Origin: Nitrospiria bacterium
GTDB taxonomy: Bacteria > Nitrospirota > CAKKRA01 > 9FT-COMBO-42-15
DNA: 9,652 nucleotides
Direction: 5' to 3'
Assembly: GCA_919903585.1 (NCBI GenBank)
Contig: CAKKST010000277.1
Span: forward strand, 1-9,652
Shown: in pieces, positions 5,926 to 9,652 of the stretch
Position numbering within the stretch: position 1 is the first letter of the stretch
Layout of the letters: each line of letters starts with the position of its first letter
Program-made: the position numbers and the translations under genes
The notes under the pieces: generated by a model
What the model saw: the letters and a program-made list of their open reading frames with translations, nothing else
Told to the model about the DNA's origin: nothing
Database searches by the model: none

Positions 5926-7098
5926 ATGTCCAAGGTTTTTATAACAGATGGATACTGGCACAAGACACTTGCGGTTGTAAGGTCATTGGGTGAAAAAGGC
6001 ATTGATGTCACTGTTGGCGAGTCAACAAGGCTTGCGACCGCACTCTTTTCAAGATATGCAAGGAGGCGCGTGATATATCCCTCTCCAAAAACAAGGCCAG
6101 AGGAGTTTCTGAATTTTCTTGAAGATGAGCTTAAGAAAGAAAGATATGATGTATTGATAATACCCGAGGAGTCAACACTCCATCTTATTGCAAAGAATAT
6201 ACAGAGATTTGACAAACTTACGCGATTGCCATTTCCTGATTACAATACTATCCTGAAGGCATCGGATAAGAAAGAGGTATTAAAGACTGCTATGGCTATC
6301 GGCATCTTTGTGCCAAAGACGATTTTTATAGATGATTTCTCTGAGCTTGAGGGAAAGGCAGCGAAGGTCAGCCTACCAGCGGTAATAAAGCCGAGGATGA
6401 GTTCAGGCTCTTATGGGATAAGATATGTAAATAATATGAAGGAACTTATCACAGCATATAAAGAGGTGCATGAAAAATATCCCTTACCGCTTATACAGGA
6501 ATATATCCCTCAGGGCGGCGATGCCTTTGGATTATCTGCCCTGTTTGATAAAAATGCAGAGCCAAAGGCTGTCTTTGTTCATAAAAGACTCAGGGAGTAT
6601 CCAATTACAGGCGGCCCGAGCACATTGCGAGAATCTGTTGTGAATGACGAGGTTCAGGAGCTGGGAATAAAATTGCTCAAGGCGCTAAAATGGTATGGCG
6701 TTGCAATGGTGGAATTCAAGATGGACCCTCGTGATAACAGGCCAAAGCTGATGGAGATTAACCCGCGTTTCTGGGGCTCCCTTTCGCTGTCTGTGTATGC
6801 TGGTGTAGATTTTCCTTATCTTCTTTACAAGATGGCAATGGGAGAAGCCTTTAAGCCTGTAACAACATATAAAACTGGTTTGCGCTCCCGTTATCTCTTG
6901 CCGGGTGACATAATGCACTTCTTCTCAAACCCTGAAAGATTTAAGATGAGGCCGGGCTTCTTTAATTTCTTTGATAAAAAAACAAGGGATGATATAATAT
7001 CTATCAAAGACCCCCTTCCGACCATTGGCAGGATACTCTCCCTCTTTACCCTCCTTTATCACAAGGACATGCGCAGATACTTAAAGGAAAGGAATTGA
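5926..7098 (+). CDS. ATP-grasp ligase, substrate unknown
   Basis: A 390-aa ATP-grasp enzyme, which joins a carboxylate to an amine or similar nucleophile through an acyl-phosphate. The N-terminal Rossmann-like part (1-105) has the FITDGYWHKTLAVVRSL pattern seen in carbamoyl-phosphate-synthase-like ATP-grasp proteins. The ATP-binding core shows VIKPRMSSGSYGIRYV (153-168) with K155 and the glycine-rich loop, then IQEYIPQGG (190-198), and the Mg-binding VEFKMD (262-267) and LMEINPRFWGS (275-285) with E263, E277 and N279. No transmembrane segment is clear. ATG 5926 is chosen because AGGTGAG lies 5 nt upstream, inside the end of the CapA gene; an in-frame GTG at 5917 and TTG at 5893 lie further into that gene. 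CapA stops 1 nt before the ATG, so the two are surely co-transcribed. An amino-acid or peptide ligase acting on a surface polymer is plausible but inferred. Confidence 0.92.
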   Translation: MSKVFITDGYWHKTLAVVRSLGEKGIDVTVGESTRLATALFSRYARRRVIYPSPKTRPEEFLNFLEDELKKERYDVLIIPEESTLHLIAKNIQRFDKLTRLPFPDYNTILKASDKKEVLKTAMAIGIFVPKTIFIDDFSELEGKAAKVSLPAVIKPRMSSGSYGIRYVNNMKELITAYKEVHEKYPLPLIQEYIPQGGDAFGLSALFDKNAEPKAVFVHKRLREYPITGGPSTLRESVVNDEVQELGIKLLKALKWYGVAMVEFKMDPRDNRPKLMEINPRFWGSLSLSVYAGVDFPYLLYKMAMGEAFKPVTTYKTGLRSRYLLPGDIMHFFSNPERFKMRPGFFNFFDKKTRDDIISIKDPLPTIGRILSLFTLLYHKDMRRYLKERN

Positions 7099-7105
7099 AT
7101 TATTG

Positions 7106-7789
7106 ATGAGGCTGTGTGTTGTTATACCTGCATACAATGCAGAAGAGACAGTAGGCGATGTTGTCCGCGGCGCTAAAAAATATTTACAGGATGTAGTTGT
7201 TGTTGATGATGGTTCGTCAGATGGCACATCAGCAGAGGCAGAGAAGGCAGGGGCGGCTCTCATAAGACAAAAAGAAAATCTTGGGAAGGGTGATGCCCTA
7301 AAGGCAGGTTTCAGATATGCTATTGAAAAAGGTTATGATGCAGTAATTACCATTGATGCAGACGGCCAGCACTTCCCGGATGAGATGCCAAAGTTTATTG
7401 AAAGGTATAAAGAAGGAAGGCACCAGATAATCATCGGCTCAAGGATGCATGATAAGAGCTGCATGCCTGCATATAGATACAGGTGCAATATCGTGGGTGT
7501 GATATTAATATCCGTTGCAGCGAGGCAGTATATTGCAGATACGCAATCAGGGTACAGGCTTTATGATGTAAATATGTTAAAGGGTATTAATATCCAGTTC
7601 CCGAGATTTCAGGCAGAGACAGAGATCTTAATCAAGGCGGGTAAGAAGGGATTTAAGATAACCTCTGTGCCAATAAAGGTTTTATATAATGAAAGAACAG
7701 AGACAAAAAGCCATTACAAGCGTGTTGTGGACACATACAATATCAGCATCCTCGTAGTAAAGAGCTGTCTGTGGAGCAAAAGGTCTTAA
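7106..7789 (+). CDS. Family 2 glycosyltransferase (dolichol/undecaprenyl-phosphate sugar transferase-like)
   Basis: A 227-aa GT-A fold glycosyltransferase. The N-terminal VVIPAYNAEETV (5-16), VVDDGSSDGT (32-41), ENLGKGDALKAGF (57-69) and the DxD motif in DADGQH (84-89) bind nucleotide sugar and metal; later QSGYR and RFQAETEI match the acceptor side of the DPM1/DPG-synthase-like branch of GT2. No transmembrane helix follows the catalytic domain, so it is a short, peripheral cytoplasmic enzyme that probably glycosylates a lipid phosphate or a polymer precursor. ATG 7106 is preferred over the TTG just before it; AAAGGAAAGGAA (7083-7094) upstream is the likely ribosome site. It lies 7 nt after the ATP-grasp gene, completing a three-gene unit. 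Its stop is only 4 nt from the stop of the convergent gene. The sugar and acceptor cannot be told from sequence alone. Confidence 0.92.
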   Translation: MRLCVVIPAYNAEETVGDVVRGAKKYLQDVVVVDDGSSDGTSAEAEKAGAALIRQKENLGKGDALKAGFRYAIEKGYDAVITIDADGQHFPDEMPKFIERYKEGRHQIIIGSRMHDKSCMPAYRYRCNIVGVILISVAARQYIADTQSGYRLYDVNMLKGINIQFPRFQAETEILIKAGKKGFKITSVPIKVLYNERTETKSHYKRVVDTYNISILVVKSCLWSKRS

Positions 7790-7793
7790 AACC

Positions 7794-8126
7794 CTACGGC
7801 ATGTTTATTGCTATCTCATAAGTCCCGACAGCCACCTTGTCCCCTATCCCCTTCTGCCACAGAAGCTCAGTTGTCTTTACCTTTGCATTTTTAGGTATCA
7901 TCAGAAATAGTTTGTTTTTCTCTGCTACTGCCTTCCATTTCTCTGCCTTTTCCGGGGTCATGCTGTTCTCTGTCTCTACCTCAACAACAGCAAGCGTAAG
8001 GCCGTAATTGGCAAGCACAAGGTCAGGACTGCCGAAGGGATTGATTGTTATCTCCTTATACTCCCTTGCAAACTTCTCTTTCATATAATCAACTATCAGA
8101 TCATGCACGAGTTTTTCGTCAAGCAT
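7794..8126 (-). CDS. Small PD-(D/E)XK nuclease-like protein
   Basis: A 110-aa protein whose first half has the layout of a PD-(D/E)XK nuclease core: a helix (about 3-20), a strand ending in GSPDLVL (32-38) with the PD pair at 34-35, then a hydrophobic strand ending in VVEVET (47-52). A typical active site would read ExK there; here it is E49-V-E51, so the lysine is replaced, and the enzyme may use another lysine, such as K56 or later ones, or be inactive. The second half contains MIPKNAKVKTTELL, a pattern like the regulatory edge of such folds. Complete by length, with GGAGAA 5 nt before the ATG. It lies 78 nt after the DUF4276-like gene on the same strand but may have its own promoter. Function unknown; DNA repair, restriction or structural roles are all open. 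Confidence 0.72.
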   Translation of the reverse strand: MLDEKLVHDLIVDYMKEKFAREYKEITINPFGSPDLVLANYGLTLAVVEVETENSMTPEKAEKWKAVAEKNKLFLMIPKNAKVKTTELLWQKGIGDKVAVGTYEIAINMP

Positions 8127-8149
8127 TTATGTTCTCCGTTGAACCTTCT

Positions 8150-8179
8150 ATTATAAAATTTACGCTCCATAAACCTTAA
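8150..8179 (-). promoter_or_regulatory. Possible promoter for the small nuclease-like gene
   Basis: Read on the minus strand, a perfect TATAAT lies at 8155-8150, about 24 nt before the start codon at 8126 and just ahead of the GGAGAA ribosome site. The best -35 candidate, TTAAGG (8179-8174) at 18-nt spacing, is weak, so only the -10 part is convincing. The rest of the gap 8127-8204 is AT-rich and shows no terminator hairpin after the upstream gene. Confidence 0.3.
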
Positions 8180-8204
8180 AATCCACAAACTCTTTTATCC
8201 TTAG

Positions 8205-8768
8205 CTAACAATCAATAACGGCTTGTTTAAATTCCTTAAACTTTGGACAACGGTTTTCTATCCTGAAAATATCTGACTCTTTTGCAATCTTTCTTGCAAC
8301 TTCGGCGGTATAAGGTAACCCTGCCACGGAAAGTATATCCCAAAGCTTTTCTTTGGGATGACTAATTGATTCAAGGTCTTCATTAACTCTGGATACCGTT
8401 TTCCCTGAAACTTTAGAGATTGCGTTCTCATCTGCAAGAAGCCATGTTTCAAGCTCCTGAACAATGATTATGAATTTCACTTCAAAATCAAGATAGTTGC
8501 GGCCTGCAATTTTGCTCTTCATCTTTTTCAATAATTCATCAGGGTTTTTGTTATCAGCATCACGAATCACAAGAGCCTTATCAACAGGTGCACCTCCCTT
8601 TGCATAACGAAACGCTTCAAGAAAGCCTGGAAACTTCTTCATTAATTGACTTTTATCACCGCATGGGCGAGCTATTATTTCTATATCACTTGAAAGACAT
8701 TTTTTAATTATTTCTGGAAGTGCTGCTGAATCATAGTCCCCTTCAACAACTATTCCGTATGTTGGCAC
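8205..8768 (-). CDS. TOPRIM-like protein of the DUF4276 type, partner of the ATPase
   Basis: A 187-aa protein with the layout of a TOPRIM-type nuclease domain: GIVVEGDYDSAAL (5-17) supplies the conserved Glu (E9), and ALVIRDADN (65-73) supplies the DxD pair (D70, D72). IIIVQELETWLLAD (100-113) is the feature I most associate with DUF4276 proteins. The C-terminal part (HPKEKLW, then SDIFRIENRCPKFKEFKQAV) also fits that family. Translation starts at a GTG that shares its first base with the TAG stop of the upstream ATPase gene (TAGTG), so the two products are translationally coupled and probably act together. OLD-family proteins combine ATPase and TOPRIM in one chain, and several phage-defence systems split them over two genes; a defence role here is inference. 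No signal peptide or membrane helix. Confidence 0.82.
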   Translation of the reverse strand: MPTYGIVVEGDYDSAALPEIIKKCLSSDIEIIARPCGDKSQLMKKFPGFLEAFRYAKGGAPVDKALVIRDADNKNPDELLKKMKSKIAGRNYLDFEVKFIIIVQELETWLLADENAISKVSGKTVSRVNEDLESISHPKEKLWDILSVAGLPYTAEVARKIAKESDIFRIENRCPKFKEFKQAVIDC

Positions 8769-9652
8769 TAATTGCCCCCAAGCGCGCCTGAATACCAGAG
8801 TTCTCCAAGCCCAAGTTCTTCACGCTCTAAAAGTTCTTTTAGATGGGCTTTGGAAGCAGGTCGTGTGCATTTTGTAGCACCATTGCTCTTTTCAACAACA
8901 ATAAGGTCATCAATATCTGTCTTATCCACAAGATATGGCGAGTGTGTTGTCGCAATGATTTGTGCTGCATGAGGGCCTAACTCTCTTTGCCTTTGGTTTT
9001 GCACTTCAACTAAAGTTTCTAATAGCCTCGGGTGTAGATGATTTTCCAATTCTTCAATACAAAATAATGGTGAACCAAAGGGTGAGAAAATCAGAGATAG
9101 CCATCCCAAAAATACGATTTCCCCGTCTGACATATGCCAGATAGAAACATCTCTTTTGAGATGTTTTTCTCTTGAAACCATATAAGTGGTAGCAAATTGA
9201 GTTGGAGGTGTAAGCACTTCCTCTAATCCAGGAAAGACATCCTTTGCCACTTGTTTTATTCTACGAAATTCATCAGGGTAATTGGTTTGCAGCGTCATAA
9301 ACCAGCTTGAAAAATTGTCGCCATTTTCCATAAGAAATTGCTGGCTAACAGCCGCATTCGACTGTTTCATAAGAGCCGGCAGTAAACGATAGAAACGCCA
9401 CGATGAAATATAGCCCTTAACCATCATTCCTTCCCATCCCGGCACTGAAAATTCTAATGCAGATGCGCTGGGTCCAGTTGGTTGAAATGCAGGAGAACCA
9501 TCAATATGCATAATTTTACCTTGGCCGTTTCTAAGATCAATTAATTGAAAATCTCCTTTTTTTGTTTTAACTATTAAACTTTCTCTTTCAACAGAAAAAG
9601 AGCCTGTTGTTATTCTTCCAATAATTGAAATCTCATATTCATATATTTTTTC
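8768..9652 (-). CDS. AAA/ABC-type ATPase (AAA_21-like), 5'-truncated by the window edge
   Basis: The reading frame continues without a stop from the ATG at 9511 to the right edge, so the N-terminus with the Walker A loop lies outside and that ATG is internal. The visible extension reads GRITTGSFSVERES and on to LRNGQGKIMHIDG, like the middle of an SMC/OLD-type ATPase. Counting the 9511 ATG as 1, the C-terminal half carries the ABC signature-like HMSDGE (126-131), Walker B LFCIEE (149-154) followed by LENHLHPRL, and the switch histidine in TTHSPYLVD (188-196). MENGDNFSSWF (61-71) matches the conserved spot before these motifs in AAA_21 ATPases. Arginine codons are mostly AGA and CGT, unlike the AGG-rich cytochrome genes, a modest hint of separate origin. 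It lacks its own TOPRIM domain; that role is supplied by the coupled downstream gene. Confidence 0.9.
   Translation of the reverse strand, partial: EKIYEYEISIIGRITTGSFSVERESLIVKTKKGDFQLIDLRNGQGKIMHIDGSPAFQPTGPSASALEFSVPGWEGMMVKGYISSWRFYRLLPALMKQSNAAVSQQFLMENGDNFSSWFMTLQTNYPDEFRRIKQVAKDVFPGLEEVLTPPTQFATTYMVSREKHLKRDVSIWHMSDGEIVFLGWLSLIFSPFGSPLFCIEELENHLHPRLLETLVEVQNQRQRELGPHAAQIIATTHSPYLVDKTDIDDLIVVEKSNGATKCTRPASKAHLKELLEREELGLGELWYSGALGGN

Noticed and set aside
5826..6215. 129-codon open frame on the - strand across the CapA/ATP-grasp junction
   Set aside because: It lies antisense to two well-supported genes and shows no family motif.
8258..8464. Open frame within the TOPRIM-like gene on the same strand
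   Set aside because: Different frame from the gene with intact TOPRIM-type motifs; no independent support.
1..9652. tRNA, rRNA, CRISPR array, insertion sequence or phage attachment site
   Set aside because: No cloverleaf, rRNA-like stretch, regularly spaced repeat, transposase or tRNA-end duplication was found on reading either strand.

Overview
The window looks like chromosomal DNA of an anaerobic, respiring, Gram-negative-type bacterium. It is rich in multiheme c-type cytochromes, carries a split b6-type cytochrome b, uses AGG as the main arginine codon in the cytochrome genes, and has C/G-tract palindromic repeats between genes. This style is common in Nitrospirota, Desulfobacterota and related subsurface lineages. 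The taxonomic guess is an inference from gene content; no marker gene is present to fix it.

Region 1 (1-4508, + strand) is a respiratory operon for a cytochrome bc-type quinol oxidase. In order it holds: a 5'-truncated multiheme cytochrome c with at least 4 hemes and a C-terminal beta-type domain; a Rieske [2Fe-2S] protein; a b6-type cytochrome b with four heme-ligand histidines and the cysteine that anchors the extra heme c(i); a separate subunit IV-like protein with the PEWY quinol-site motif; a membrane-tethered 5-heme cytochrome c; and an 11-heme cytochrome with a NapC/NrfH-like membrane anchor. No cytochrome c1 or f is seen. The likely job is to oxidise menaquinol and pass electrons to multiheme cytochromes in the periplasm. 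At least 20 c-type hemes are encoded. The two gaps in this operon (1364-1514 and 2599-2758) hold palindromic repeats, and the second also holds a strong G-quadruplex motif just before a ribosome binding site.

Region 2 (about 4530-7789, + strand) has its own likely promoter. It encodes a CapA-family lipoprotein, an ATP-grasp ligase of unknown substrate and a family 2 glycosyltransferase, packed almost end to end. It may make or modify a surface polymer or glycoconjugate.

Region 3 (7794-9652, - strand) is accessory in character. It holds a small PD-(D/E)XK-like protein and, upstream of it on the same strand, a TOPRIM-like DUF4276-type protein coupled to an AAA/ABC-type ATPase that runs off the right edge. 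The ATPase-TOPRIM pair resembles OLD-like defence modules split over two genes and is the best candidate here for a poorly described system. No tRNA, rRNA, CRISPR array or insertion sequence was seen.
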